Origin: Christensenella sp.
Lineage (GTDB): Bacteria > Bacillota > Clostridia > Christensenellales > UBA3700
Assembly: GCA_022784465.1 (NCBI GenBank)
Contig: JALFUR010000010.1
Location: forward strand, 62,001-126,000
Direction: 5' to 3'
Length of the DNA: 64,000 nucleotides
Each line of letters opens with the position of its first letter. Positions within the stretch are counted from its first letter, which is position 1. The notes under the pieces were generated by a model that did not search any database, was not told the origin of the DNA, and saw only the letters and a program-made list of their open reading frames with translations. Below are positions 26,857 through 35,996 of the stretch, one piece after another. The position numbers were made by a program, and so were the translations under genes.

Positions 26857-28092
26857 ATGGCACTATACGGTCTAATAGGTGAAAAACTAGGACATAGTTT
26901 TTCTAAGATAATACATGAGAAAATGGGGTACAGTTACGACCTTGTTGAATTAAAAAAGGAAGAGGTAGAGTCCTTTGTAAAGAGTAAAAAATATAAAGGC
27001 TTTAATGTTACTATTCCTTATAAGCAAGTTGTAATGCCATTTTTAGATGTAATTGATGAATCTGCAAAACTTATTGGATCTGTAAATACTGTAATTAATA
27101 AAGACGGCAAACTTATTGGATACAACACAGACATTTTTGGCATGGAGTATGCATTCAAACAAGCTGGAATAGTTGTCGAAAATAAAAAAGTTATAATACT
27201 AGGCTCTGGTGGTACTTATGCAACTGCATATGCACTATGTAAAAAGCAAAAAGCAAAGCAAATAATTAACGTTTCAAGAAGTGGCGAAAATAATTATTCA
27301 AATTTAGATAAGCATTTTGATGCGCAAGTAATTATTAATACAACGCCTGTAGGAATGTATCCAAACAATTATAATTGTCTAGTAAATCTAAAAGATTTTA
27401 CAAAACTTGAAGGAGTTTTTGATGCAATATATAATCCGTTGAAAACACAATTGTTATTACAATGCGAAGAAAAATTTACCGCTAAATCAGGATACTGCAA
27501 TGGACTAAAAATGCTTGTTGCTCAAGCAAAATATGCAAGGGATATTTTCTTTGGCAATCAAGCGGATTTTAACATAATAGAAAAAATTGTTTCAGAAATA
27601 GAAAGCGATAAGCAAAACATCGTTTTAATTGGAATGCCAGCATCTGGTAAAAGTTCTATTGGCAAGATAGTTGCAAGTGCATTAAACAAAGAATTTATAG
27701 ATACTGACCAAAAAATAATAGAAAAAGCAGGATGCTCGATCCCAGAGATTTTTGACAAACAAGGTGAAAAAGCTTTTAGACAAATAGAAAAACAAGTCGC
27801 ATTAGAGGTAGCAATAACACAAGGTAAAGTAATAGCTACAGGCGGTGGCATTATTTTAGACAAAGAAAATATAGACGCACTAAAACAAAATGGAATATGC
27901 GTTTTCCTAGATAGAGATATTGAACTTTTAACAGGAGAGGGAAGACCGCTTTCTTCATCAAAAGAAGCAATACAAAACTTGTATGATAGCAGAATACATC
28001 TTTACAATAAATACGCAGATATAAAAGTTATGTCTAATGAATCCGTCGATAAAGTCGCTCAAGATATTTTAGAGAAAATAAAGTTAAATTAA
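26857..28092 (+). CDS. Fused shikimate dehydrogenase-shikimate kinase
   Basis: 411 residues joining two sequential pathway enzymes. Residues 1-~250 are AroE (YGLIGEKLGHSFSKIIHEKMG, FNVTIPYKQVVMPFLD, NTDIFGMEYAF, ILGSGGTYATAYA). Residues ~255-411 are AroK with P-loop GMPASGKSS (259-267), DTDQKIIEKAG, E/FRQIEKQV and ATGGGIILD. Order AroE-AroK matches the reaction order. There is one base between pheA and this gene. No dehydroquinate dehydratase (AroD/AroQ) is seen in the operon, so that step must come from elsewhere in the genome. Confidence 0.93.
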   Translation: MALYGLIGEKLGHSFSKIIHEKMGYSYDLVELKKEEVESFVKSKKYKGFNVTIPYKQVVMPFLDVIDESAKLIGSVNTVINKDGKLIGYNTDIFGMEYAFKQAGIVVENKKVIILGSGGTYATAYALCKKQKAKQIINVSRSGENNYSNLDKHFDAQVIINTTPVGMYPNNYNCLVNLKDFTKLEGVFDAIYNPLKTQLLLQCEEKFTAKSGYCNGLKMLVAQAKYARDIFFGNQADFNIIEKIVSEIESDKQNIVLIGMPASGKSSIGKIVASALNKEFIDTDQKIIEKAGCSIPEIFDKQGEKAFRQIEKQVALEVAITQGKVIATGGGIILDKENIDALKQNGICVFLDRDIELLTGEGRPLSSSKEAIQNLYDSRIHLYNKYADIKVMSNESVDKVAQDILEKIKLN

Positions 28093-28142
28093 ACTCCCTT
28101 AAATTTTTTTTTAAAAAAGTGCTAGATATTTCAATATAGCGC

Positions 28143-28171
28143 TTGACTTTTAATTCCTACCGGATTAATAT
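28143..28171 (+). promoter_or_regulatory. Promoter of the flavin-regulated transporter
   Basis: TTGACT (28143-28148) and TAATAT (28166-28171) are spaced 17 bases. Transcription would begin near 28178, immediately before the FMN aptamer. Confidence 0.65.
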
Positions 28172-28180
28172 GATATTGCA

Positions 28181-28306
28181 AAGGTCTTTGGGTGACGAAT
28201 GAGTCAACCGGTGGTAATGCCGCAGATAGCGGACGAGTCCAACAGCCCCAACAGCCGAAGTGGTGAGATCCCACTACCGCCTGTAAAGTCAGAATGGGAA
28301 AGAGTT
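28181..28306 (+). promoter_or_regulatory. FMN riboswitch (RFN element)
   Basis: The sequence contains the conserved RFN blocks in order. P1 is TCTTT (28184-28188) pairing with AAAGA (28299-28303). These are followed by GGGTGACGAATG, ACCGGTGGTAATG, a P3 hairpin CCGC/GCGG, GAGTCCAACAG, GGTGAGATCCCACTACCG and TGTAAAGTCAGAATGGGAAAG. Several positions differ from the common consensus (CCGCCTGT for CCGACAGT, CAGAATGG for CTGGATGG). The 3' compensating change CCTG...CAG keeps a stem. I see no clear terminator before the gene, so control may be translational. Confidence 0.82.
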
Positions 28307-28364
28307 ATTGTATTTATTATGATATCCCTTTAGATACTTGCATAAATCAATTTGGAGGTGCGTT

Positions 28365-28964
28365 ATGGAAACACGCAAATTTTCAACTCGTCAAATTGCA
28401 TTTACTGCAGTTATGACGGCATTGGTTGCAGTGGCAACAATGGTATTACATGTTCAAACTGGTGAATCTTACACCAATTTAGGGGATACAATGATTTTCC
28501 TAGCAGCAGCATTTTTCGGTCCAGTTCCTGGTTTAATTGCCGGCGGCATTGGTTCTTTTTTGGCCGATTTGATTACATATCCAGTAACTATGTGGTTTAC
28601 TTTGGTTATTAAAGGAATTGAAGGTTTAATTGCAGGATTGGGTATATATTATGCAAATAAGCTATTTGAAAAATCAAATAAAGAAAAGAAAGACAAAATT
28701 ATAAAAGATGTTCTATATTTAGTTTCTTGTCTTGTCGCTGCAGCTTGGATGGTTTTAGGCTACTATTTAGCAAAAGCATTTAGCTATGGTACTCCTGAAA
28801 GCGCTTTAGTGTCTTTGCCAAAAAACTGTCTTCAAGGCGGATTGTCTATAATTATTGCAGCTATTTTATACTATGCTTTAAAACCTGCAGTACAAAATAT
28901 TATATCTCCTCGTAAAAAGATTGCAGAAATTAGTAACGAAGAGGAGAAGAAGGACATAGAATAA
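28365..28964 (+). CDS. ECF transporter S-component, probably for riboflavin
   Basis: 199 residues, about six membrane helices. The block YTNLGDTMIFLAAAFFGPVP followed by GLIAGGIGSFLADLITYP is typical of the PF07155-type S-components annotated as ECF-type riboflavin transporter. The FMN aptamer just upstream independently supports a flavin substrate. The open frame extends to a TTG at 28338, but GGAGG at 28354-28358 selects ATG 28365. A charged C-terminal tail ends the protein. Related S-components carry other vitamins, so the ligand rests mainly on the riboswitch. Confidence 0.8.
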   Translation: METRKFSTRQIAFTAVMTALVAVATMVLHVQTGESYTNLGDTMIFLAAAFFGPVPGLIAGGIGSFLADLITYPVTMWFTLVIKGIEGLIAGLGIYYANKLFEKSNKEKKDKIIKDVLYLVSCLVAAAWMVLGYYLAKAFSYGTPESALVSLPKNCLQGGLSIIIAAILYYALKPAVQNIISPRKKIAEISNEEEKKDIE

Positions 28965-28989
28965 GTTAGATAAACTTAGCGGGGGAGAT

Positions 28990-29289
28990 ATGCTACAAAA
29001 TAATTCTAACTTTGAAACTACAGATAATGATTTTTCTTCTGTGGCATTTAATGGTTCTATGCAAAAGGTCTTAGATAATCACATTGGCGAGAATATAAGT
29101 GCCGAGTTTTTAATAGGATCAACTGGGATGGTAAATAAATCTGGTATTTTATATGACGTAGGCGAAAAATACATGGTTATTTATAATCCATCAAGCGATT
29201 CTTATACGCTTGCAGATATATTTAATTTAAAATTTGCAACATTCTTAAAAAATGTTCAAAACCAAAATGGAAATTATAGACCAAGATAA
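28990..29289 (+). CDS. Small protein of unknown function, GerQ-like in outline
   Basis: 99 residues: a polar N-terminus, then DNHIGENISAEFLIGSTG and GILYDVGEKYMVIYNP. A small beta-rich domain of this shape, with a short C-terminal strand (FNLKFATF), recalls spore-coat GerQ-type proteins, but the similarity is by eye and weak. GGGGGAG precedes the ATG. It follows the S-component by 25 bases and is probably in the same transcript, which ends at the next terminator. Confidence 0.5.
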   Translation: MLQNNSNFETTDNDFSSVAFNGSMQKVLDNHIGENISAEFLIGSTGMVNKSGILYDVGEKYMVIYNPSSDSYTLADIFNLKFATFLKNVQNQNGNYRPR

Positions 29290-29292
29290 TGG

Positions 29293-29322
29293 TGAAGTCT
29301 CTAAAAGAGACTTCATTTTTAT
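29293..29322 (+). terminator. Intrinsic terminator after the small protein
   Basis: TGAAGTCTC and GAGACTTCA form a perfect 9-bp stem with a five-base loop, followed by TTTTT. It closes the flavin-transporter unit. Confidence 0.85.
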
Positions 29323-29444
29323 GTAAAAGTAATTTTTTTGAAAATTGTGACAACAAAAAAACGGCTTGTTAAATTTTTGCTAAACATTTTATAATGCGTG
29401 TGCTATAATAAAAAAGCAAAAAAAACGATTTAAGGAGATTACTT

Positions 29445-30527
29445 ATGAAAGTATTTATGATTGGCGGAACAGGTCTTTTAGGCTGTGAAGCTGCTATTGA
29501 ATTAATTAAAGCTGGCCATCAAGTAAAGAGCGTTGCTCTTCCTCCATTGCCAGTTGGTGCTCCAATCCCAAAAGAAATGGAATTGGAATTCAAGGACATT
29601 AACAAATGTACTGATGAAGAAGTAGAAGCTATGCTTGCTGGATGCGATGTATTTATGTATGCTGCAGGTGTTGACGAAAGAAAAGAATGTCCACCTCCTG
29701 TATATGAAGTATACAAGAAATTCAACAATGATCCACTTGAAAGATTATTGCCAATTTGTAAAAAGGTTGGAGTTAAAAATGCAGTTATTTGCGGTTCATA
29801 TTTCTCATATATGTACAAGCTAGCTGCAGGTATTATGAAGAACCCAGCAAATCCAGATCAAAAAATTAGATATACTGGTGAAGAATTCCTAGATCACAAC
29901 CCATACATTAGATCAAGAATTGAACAAGAAAAAATCGTTGAAAAATACTGCGATGATACATTCTCTGCTTCTGTTCTTGAACTTCCATATATCTTTGGTG
30001 TACAACCAGGTAGAAGACCAGTTTGGACAATTCTTATTGAACAATTAAAGAGAATGGAATCTCTTCCATTTACTTTATACCCAGCTGGTGGTACAGCTAT
30101 GCTTACATGTAACCAAGTAGGACAAGCTTTAGCAGGTGCTGCTCTTCAAAAACCAGGATATGGATTTAGAGCTATTCCTATTTCTATGTACAACATGACA
30201 TGGAAACAATTCCTTGCTATCGTTTATGATGCTCTTGGAAAGAAAGGAAGAAAAGTTATTTCTATCCCACCTTGGATGATGAAACTAGGAATGGGAAGCG
30301 TTCAAAAGGATTACGATAGAAGAAATATCGAATCTGGTATGGATCCATTCCAATTACCATATACAATGGATTACAATTTGTTCATTGACCCACAAGAAAC
30401 AAAAGATTTAGGTGTTAAAGATGCAGATATTGAAACAGCTATCTTTGATTCTATTAAGCTTTCTGTTGAAGCAGTTAATGGTACAGCTAATCTAGTTGGA
30501 ATGATGGGCGAAGTAGAAAAGAAATAG
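29445..30527 (+). CDS. NAD-dependent epimerase/dehydratase-family (atypical SDR) protein
   Basis: 360 residues with an extended-SDR Rossmann start KVFMIGGTGLLGCEAAIELIKAGH and the strand VFMYAAGVDER. The catalytic region is less standard: GSYFSYMYK has Tyr and Lys in the order of YxxxK but shifted, and RSRIEQEKIVEKY follows. Its reaction is unknown. It has its own promoter (TTGTTA 29366-29371, TATAAT 29390-29395), AAGGAG before the ATG and its own terminator. Clean, strongly biased codon use suggests high expression. Confidence 0.75.
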   Translation: MKVFMIGGTGLLGCEAAIELIKAGHQVKSVALPPLPVGAPIPKEMELEFKDINKCTDEEVEAMLAGCDVFMYAAGVDERKECPPPVYEVYKKFNNDPLERLLPICKKVGVKNAVICGSYFSYMYKLAAGIMKNPANPDQKIRYTGEEFLDHNPYIRSRIEQEKIVEKYCDDTFSASVLELPYIFGVQPGRRPVWTILIEQLKRMESLPFTLYPAGGTAMLTCNQVGQALAGAALQKPGYGFRAIPISMYNMTWKQFLAIVYDALGKKGRKVISIPPWMMKLGMGSVQKDYDRRNIESGMDPFQLPYTMDYNLFIDPQETKDLGVKDADIETAIFDSIKLSVEAVNGTANLVGMMGEVEKK

Positions 30528-30551
30528 TTTCTTTAAACAAAATACGAATTG

Positions 30552-30596
30552 AATACCCAAGTATACCTTGGGTATTTTATTTTTTTTTGATATAAT
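30552..30596 (+). terminator. Intrinsic terminator overlapping the next promoter
   Basis: AATACCCAAG (30552-30561) and CTTGGGTATT (30567-30576) form a perfect 10-bp stem followed by a long T run to 30588. TTGGGT (30568-30573) in the right arm and TATAAT (30591-30596), 17 bases apart, make a plausible promoter for the downstream glycan operon. Terminator and promoter thus share bases. Confidence 0.8.
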
Positions 30597-30613
30597 CAAA
30601 ATCGGAGGGCTGT

Positions 30614-31858
30614 ATGAAAGATAAAATTAATATTGGCATGATTGGATTAGGCGGAAGAGGAGTAGGACTTTTAAGTCTTGCGATTTTAAGAATGAAAGAC
30701 GTTGACGTTGTAGCTGTTTGCGATGTATATGAAGATAGAATTAAAAAAACGCAAGATCTTTGCAAATCAAGAAGAAGAGTTGTTCCTCAAGGCTATACTG
30801 ATTACAATGAACTTTTAGAGAGAAAAGATTTAGATGCTGTTATTATTTCCTGCAGCTGGGCAAAGCATACAGAAATTGCACTTAAAGCTCTAGAAATGGG
30901 AATTCCTGTAGGTTCGGAAGTTGGAGGCGCATATTCTGTTGATGAATGCTGGTCGTTAGTTAATAAATACGAAGAGACAAAAACACCATTTATGATTTTA
31001 GAGAATTGCTGCTATGGTGAATACGAACTTGCCGTTTTAAATATGGTAAAGCAAGGATTGTTTGGAGATGTAGTTGCAATGGATGGTGGATACAAACATG
31101 ACTTAAGAGAGGAAATTTCTTATGGCAATGTAAATAGACACTATAGATTAAATGAATATCTAAATAGAAATTGCGAAAATTATCCAACACATGAAATTGG
31201 ACCAATTGCTAAAGTGTTAAATATAAATTACGGAAATAGATTTACAAGTTTAGCTTCAGTTTCTTCAAAATCATTAGGTTTAAAAGAATATATTTCAAAT
31301 AAATCAAAAAAGGATGATAGATTAAATGAACTTGTTGGAAAAGATTTTGCTCAAGGCGATATTGTTCATACAACAATTACTTGCGAAAATGGCGAACTAG
31401 TTCATATTGTTTTAGATACAACACTTCCAAGACCTTATTCAAGAGGCTTTACTTGTCATGGAACAAAGGCGCTTTATCAAGAAGATGGAAATTTCTTCTT
31501 CTTTGATGGTAATCCATTACATAAACTTAAGGAGTTTGATTTAACAAGATTCTTTAATAATGGAAAACGCATTGTTAGAAAATATAGACATCCAATATGG
31601 AAATGGTTTAAATCAAAAGGAGTAAAAGGTGGTCACGGCGGAATGGACTGGCTTGTTTTAAGAGCATTTTTTGAAGCAATTAAAAAGGGAGACAAGAAAA
31701 TGCCTCTAGATGTTTATGATGCTGCAACCTGGATGGTAATTACAGCGTTATCTGACGAGTCTATTAAAAAGGGTGGCGTATATGTAGATTTCCCAGATTT
31801 CACTCAAGGCAAATATAAAGATAGAAAACAAGAAGGCGAAGGATTATTCTTTATCTAA
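30614..31858 (+). CDS. Gfo/Idh/MocA-fold protein, GH109-like
   Basis: 414 residues. NAD-binding start IGMIGLGGRGVGLLSLA. The usual EKP motif is replaced by PVGSEVGGAYSVDECWSLV. The blocks FMILENCCYGEYELAVLNMV, GGYKHDLREEI, NRHYRLNEYLNRN and NYPTHEIGPIAKVLNINYGNR resemble the GH109 glycosidases (NAD-dependent alpha-N-acetylgalactosaminidases). It heads an operon with a sugar symporter, GH20 and a sialidase-like protein, which fits removal of GalNAc from mucin-type glycans. It has no signal peptide. Ordinary sugar dehydrogenase activity remains possible. Confidence 0.75.
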   Translation: MKDKINIGMIGLGGRGVGLLSLAILRMKDVDVVAVCDVYEDRIKKTQDLCKSRRRVVPQGYTDYNELLERKDLDAVIISCSWAKHTEIALKALEMGIPVGSEVGGAYSVDECWSLVNKYEETKTPFMILENCCYGEYELAVLNMVKQGLFGDVVAMDGGYKHDLREEISYGNVNRHYRLNEYLNRNCENYPTHEIGPIAKVLNINYGNRFTSLASVSSKSLGLKEYISNKSKKDDRLNELVGKDFAQGDIVHTTITCENGELVHIVLDTTLPRPYSRGFTCHGTKALYQEDGNFFFFDGNPLHKLKEFDLTRFFNNGKRIVRKYRHPIWKWFKSKGVKGGHGGMDWLVLRAFFEAIKKGDKKMPLDVYDAATWMVITALSDESIKKGGVYVDFPDFTQGKYKDRKQEGEGLFFI

Positions 31859-31896
31859 TAAAATATAAGATAGATATTGTTAAAATATTATCGTTA

Positions 31897-31926
31897 TTGA
31901 CTTGATATATTAATTAAAATTATTAT
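31897..31926 (+). promoter_or_regulatory. Secondary promoter inside the glycan operon
   Basis: TTGACT (31897-31902) and TATTAT (31921-31926), spaced 18 bases, precede the symporter gene. The 103-base gap holds no terminator, so the symporter may be read both from here and from the upstream promoter. Confidence 0.5.
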
Positions 31927-31961
31927 TATAGTGCATAAGAAATAAAAAAAAGGGTAAAGTT

Positions 31962-33545
31962 ATGAAAAATTTAATTCAATCAGTCATTAATCTGGTTAAA
32001 GGATTTTTTCAATGTTGGAATAAACCAGCAGAAGGAAAATACATAACCTCGAAAGAACTTGTGGCATATTCTGTAGGAGGAATGGGCGTATATTTTATAG
32101 GAGCAATAAATGCGCTTGTTACTTTATCAGCATCTTGTTTATTACTCGGTTCTGTTTATAGTATTAAACCAACAGCATTTGCAACAATTTTATTATTTAA
32201 TACAATATTCTCTATTGTCATTCAGCCATTAAAGAGTTGGCTTATTGATAACATTCATACAAAAGAGGGAAAAATTAAGCCTTGGATTCTATGGCTTTCA
32301 ATTCCTTCAGCAGTATTATTTACATCTTTTGCATTTTTGCCTTATGAAAGTATGTCAAATAATCAATTGACAATAACAGTAGGCGTTTTATATGTAATAA
32401 CTTTCTTTATTTTCAATTTCTTCTTGGGCATGTATGGACAACTTCCTCAAGTTATGACACCAAATACAGAAGAAAGATCAGTAGTTTATTCAGTATCATC
32501 TATTGTTTATTCTTTAGCTCCAACAATTACTGGTGCTATTTTCCCATTAATTGCAAATCTATTTGATAAAAAATTATTTGATATAAATTACTATAGAACT
32601 ATTTTCCCAATAGTTGCAGTTTTGGGTGCGGCGATGTCTTTAATTGCTTATTTTGGCACAAAAGAAAGAGTTATTGTTCCAAAGAATTTTAATAGCAATA
32701 TTAAATTCTGGGATGGAATAAAAATGATTTGTAAAAACAAATATGTTTGGGTGTTAAACCTTGGTTCAATTTTCATTTTTGCAAGAAATGCAATGGTTGG
32801 CTGCGTAACATGGATGTATACATATATGTTGCAAAACAACGTGATTTATTCGCTATTGACACTTGTTGTTGGAACTGCTTCGTTATTTGGTATGTTGCTT
32901 GCTCCAATTTTGAGCAATAAGATTGGTAAACGAAATACTACAATAATGTCGGATATTTGTATAATGGTTTCTTCGGCAATTCTAATTATATTTAATAATT
33001 CTGTTGCTATCATGGCAATTTGCTTGTATATATCATATTTTGGAATGGCAATACAAATTATCACACTCCCTGCTATGAATGGAGATATGCTTGATCATTT
33101 GCAATGGCAAACAGGAAAACGTCTAGAGGGAATGACTGGAAACATCTCTATCTTGACTTCTTTAATAGCTATTGGAACAAACTATGTCATTCCTTATGTA
33201 AATGAATATTTTGGATTAATAGACAATTATGATGTTTTATATGATTCCGCTATAAGAATACCAATGTTTAGAGTGCTTGCAATTATTGCAACAATAGGTT
33301 CATTCCTACATACGCTTACATACCTTCCTTGGGATTTAACTGAAAAAAGACATGCTCAAATTATGGAAGAGTTGAAAGAAAGAGCTAAAAAGGAAAACGA
33401 AGAAGCAGGATTTGCAGATGCTTCAATTCTATCTTCAGGTGAGAATCTAGAAGCGGCAGAACTTCATCCAGAATTATTGCAAGAGATGGCTGCTCCTCAA
33501 GTGCAAGATACTGAAATAAAAACAGAAGTGGGAGGTAATGAATAA
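31962..33545 (+). CDS. GPH-family sugar:cation symporter (MFS_2)
   Basis: 527 residues, about twelve membrane segments. QPLKSWLIDNIHTKEGKIKPWILWLSIP (core IKPWILW) is the family loop between early helices, as in LacS/MelB/YicJ-type symporters. A long hydrophilic C-terminal tail of about 60 residues, rich in Glu, is not a PTS EIIA domain. It probably imports mono- or disaccharides released by the neighbouring glycosidases. Its stop overlaps the next ATG by one base. Confidence 0.85.
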   Translation: MKNLIQSVINLVKGFFQCWNKPAEGKYITSKELVAYSVGGMGVYFIGAINALVTLSASCLLLGSVYSIKPTAFATILLFNTIFSIVIQPLKSWLIDNIHTKEGKIKPWILWLSIPSAVLFTSFAFLPYESMSNNQLTITVGVLYVITFFIFNFFLGMYGQLPQVMTPNTEERSVVYSVSSIVYSLAPTITGAIFPLIANLFDKKLFDINYYRTIFPIVAVLGAAMSLIAYFGTKERVIVPKNFNSNIKFWDGIKMICKNKYVWVLNLGSIFIFARNAMVGCVTWMYTYMLQNNVIYSLLTLVVGTASLFGMLLAPILSNKIGKRNTTIMSDICIMVSSAILIIFNNSVAIMAICLYISYFGMAIQIITLPAMNGDMLDHLQWQTGKRLEGMTGNISILTSLIAIGTNYVIPYVNEYFGLIDNYDVLYDSAIRIPMFRVLAIIATIGSFLHTLTYLPWDLTEKRHAQIMEELKERAKKENEEAGFADASILSSGENLEAAELHPELLQEMAAPQVQDTEIKTEVGGNE

Positions 33546-34372
33546 TGAAAAGATTTATAAAAGTTCTATTACCGATTTTAGCAATAGTTATTATGTGCTC
33601 AACTATGTTTTTTGCATGTAGTAAAACAATAGCTCCTCAAGAGGGTATTGAGATGCTTAAGGCAGCTTGCCAAAAAACTTTAGAAGCAAAACAATATTAT
33701 GTTCGTTGTTCAGAAGGTACTAAAGAATATACGTTAAATGTTTGGCCAGATAAAGCTGAAACAGAGTATAACGATTTAATGTGCAAGTTTGTTGAAACAG
33801 ATAATTCAAATATTCTTCAACCTATAAATAATGTTTATTATTTTACATCTTCTTTGCCAGCAAGTGTAAAAAAGGAAAAGAATGCAACATTAGATCAATT
33901 TAAAACAGCATATTTCTATACAGAAAAAGAAAATGATAAATACGTTAATAAATATACAACTAATATGACATTTGAAGAGTTTTTGGCATCAGAACATGTT
34001 AAACAATATACAGTTAACGCAATTGTAAATTCAATTATCAATATAAATGAGAATAATGCTGATATTATATCAATTATAAGAGTTGGAAATGTTACAGAAT
34101 ATATTTTAAAATTAAAAGAAACAATTAGCGTTGATCCAAATGCTAAAGATTTATACGAAGAATGCAAGAAAAATGAAAAATATGGAATTTGTATACGTAT
34201 AACAGATGGATTAATATCAAAAGTATCTATTACACCTTTGACAAATAAAAATGAAATAGACAATAACGAAATTCCATTGTTTTCTCACTACATCTCATAT
34301 GTAGGTCCAAATTTAACATTCTTTGGAGAAAATGCAGTTCCTCATTATGATGAGTGGACATGCGTTGATTAA
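33545..34372 (+). CDS. Lipoprotein of unknown function in glycan operon
   Basis: 275 residues with a signal peptide and lipobox ending FFAC (Cys25), so it should be anchored on the outer face of the membrane. The mature part shows no family I recognise. It is rich in Lys, Glu, Asn and Tyr and lacks Cys pairs typical of zinc folds. It is translationally coupled to the symporter and lies 14 bases before the GH20 gene. A glycan-binding or symporter-accessory role is inferred only from location. Confidence 0.7.
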   Translation: MKRFIKVLLPILAIVIMCSTMFFACSKTIAPQEGIEMLKAACQKTLEAKQYYVRCSEGTKEYTLNVWPDKAETEYNDLMCKFVETDNSNILQPINNVYYFTSSLPASVKKEKNATLDQFKTAYFYTEKENDKYVNKYTTNMTFEEFLASEHVKQYTVNAIVNSIININENNADIISIIRVGNVTEYILKLKETISVDPNAKDLYEECKKNEKYGICIRITDGLISKVSITPLTNKNEIDNNEIPLFSHYISYVGPNLTFFGENAVPHYDEWTCVD

Positions 34373-34386
34373 GAAGAGGTGAAAAA

Positions 34387-35994
34387 ATGAATTTAATACC
34401 AAAACCACAAAAGTTTGAGAAAAAAACAGGATATTGTAAAATTGATAATTTGCTTGTTTATTATGTTGATGATAATATTAGCGAATTAAAAGACACAATA
34501 TGTTCAATTCTTAGAATTGGACTAAAAAGAGAACTTGAATTTAAAAAGGGAAATATAGATTTTATTTATAACCCTTCAGTTAAAAAAGAAGGTTATATTT
34601 TAGATGTTTCAGAAAACTCAATTGTAGTTCAAGCTTCTACTTCAGTTGGTGCTTTATGGGCAGCTCAAACAATAAGAGTTTTAGGTGAATTTGATTTAGA
34701 AGAACCAATTCTTGAGTGTTGTCATATAGAAGATTATCCACAGTACGAATGGAGAGGATTATTATATGATGAATGCCGTCACTTCTTTGGCAAAGAAGCG
34801 ACAAAAAAACTTTTAGATATGATGTCTCTTCATAAATTAAATGTTCTTCATTGGCACTTAACAGACGATCAAGGTTGGAGAATAGAAATAAAAAAATATC
34901 CTTTGCTTACAGAAATTGGAAGTAAAAGAAAAGCTACCCACATTAATGGTTGGCAATCTTTAGATGTGGATCAAACACCTTATGAAGGATTTTATACTCA
35001 AGAAGATATAAAAGAAATAATTAATTATGCTAAAAATTTGGGAATCATGATTGTTCCAGAGATAGATATACCAGGACATTTTTCTGCAGCAATTGCAGCG
35101 TATAAGAACTTAGCTTGTAGAGAAATGGATTGTGAAGTTCCATGGTGGTTTGGCGGAAAAATTCCATTTGTACAAGGAATTAAATATGCAGGTAGACCTA
35201 TTTGCGTAAGCAAAGAATCATCGCTAAATTTCGTTCATGACATATTAGATGAAGTTTGTGATTTATTCCCAGCTCCATATTATCATGTTGGTGGCGATGA
35301 AGCAGAAATGAAAGAATGGAAAACATGTCCTGATTGCCAAAAGAAAATGAAAGAAAAAGGCTTTAGCAACGTGGCTGAATTACAATGCGATTTTATAAAC
35401 GGAATTCAAAAATATGTTGCTAAAAAGAATAAACGCCTAATTGGTTGGAACGAAGTTCTTAAAGGCGATGCTTTAGATAACGATGTCCTTGTTCAATATT
35501 GGACTTTCAATAAGGATTCTAAAGTTAAAACACATTTAAAAAATGGTGGTGATGTAATTTTATCTAAGCATCAATTCTTCTATTTTGATATGCCTTATTC
35601 TCAATATCAATTAAAAAATACATATAAGTTTACTCCAAAAGCTGTAGGTGTTCCTAAAGAACATTATAAACAAGTAAAAGGAGTAGAAGGCGCAATGTGG
35701 ACAGAATGGATACCAGACGTATACAAGTTTGAGTTCCATTTATATCCTAGATTTGAGGCTTTAGCAGAAGTTGCTTGGAATCAAAATGGAAAAGATTATA
35801 CAGAATTTTTAGCAAGACTTGAAAAATTTAAACCAATACTTAATAAGCATAAAATCAATTATGCAGAAAATGAAGTATGCAATTCTATGGGTCTTTTCAA
35901 AAGAGCAAGATATAGAGCTTGTTGGTATAATGGAGATCAAAGACTAGAATTGAAAGAAAATGATTTAATAAAACAATCTAAGAAGGATATTTAA
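34387..35994 (+). CDS. Beta-N-acetylhexosaminidase, GH20
   Basis: Removes terminal beta-linked GlcNAc/GalNAc. 535 residues: an N-terminal GH20b-like domain (~1-115), then the barrel with ECRHFFG, HWHLTDDQGWRIEIKKYPLL, PEIDIPGHFSAA, and the catalytic pair D304-E305 in YHVGGDEAEM, followed by GWNEVL. No signal peptide is visible, so it likely acts in the cytoplasm on imported oligosaccharides. GAAGAGGTG precedes the ATG. Confidence 0.94.
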   Translation: MNLIPKPQKFEKKTGYCKIDNLLVYYVDDNISELKDTICSILRIGLKRELEFKKGNIDFIYNPSVKKEGYILDVSENSIVVQASTSVGALWAAQTIRVLGEFDLEEPILECCHIEDYPQYEWRGLLYDECRHFFGKEATKKLLDMMSLHKLNVLHWHLTDDQGWRIEIKKYPLLTEIGSKRKATHINGWQSLDVDQTPYEGFYTQEDIKEIINYAKNLGIMIVPEIDIPGHFSAAIAAYKNLACREMDCEVPWWFGGKIPFVQGIKYAGRPICVSKESSLNFVHDILDEVCDLFPAPYYHVGGDEAEMKEWKTCPDCQKKMKEKGFSNVAELQCDFINGIQKYVAKKNKRLIGWNEVLKGDALDNDVLVQYWTFNKDSKVKTHLKNGGDVILSKHQFFYFDMPYSQYQLKNTYKFTPKAVGVPKEHYKQVKGVEGAMWTEWIPDVYKFEFHLYPRFEALAEVAWNQNGKDYTEFLARLEKFKPILNKHKINYAENEVCNSMGLFKRARYRACWYNGDQRLELKENDLIKQSKKDI

Positions 35995-35996
35995 TT

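Noticed and set aside
28181-28306. Cobalamin or THF riboswitch
   Set aside because: The GTAAAGTCAG segment first suggested a B12-type leader, but the block order and the GGTGAGATCCCAC hairpin fit the FMN (RFN) element.
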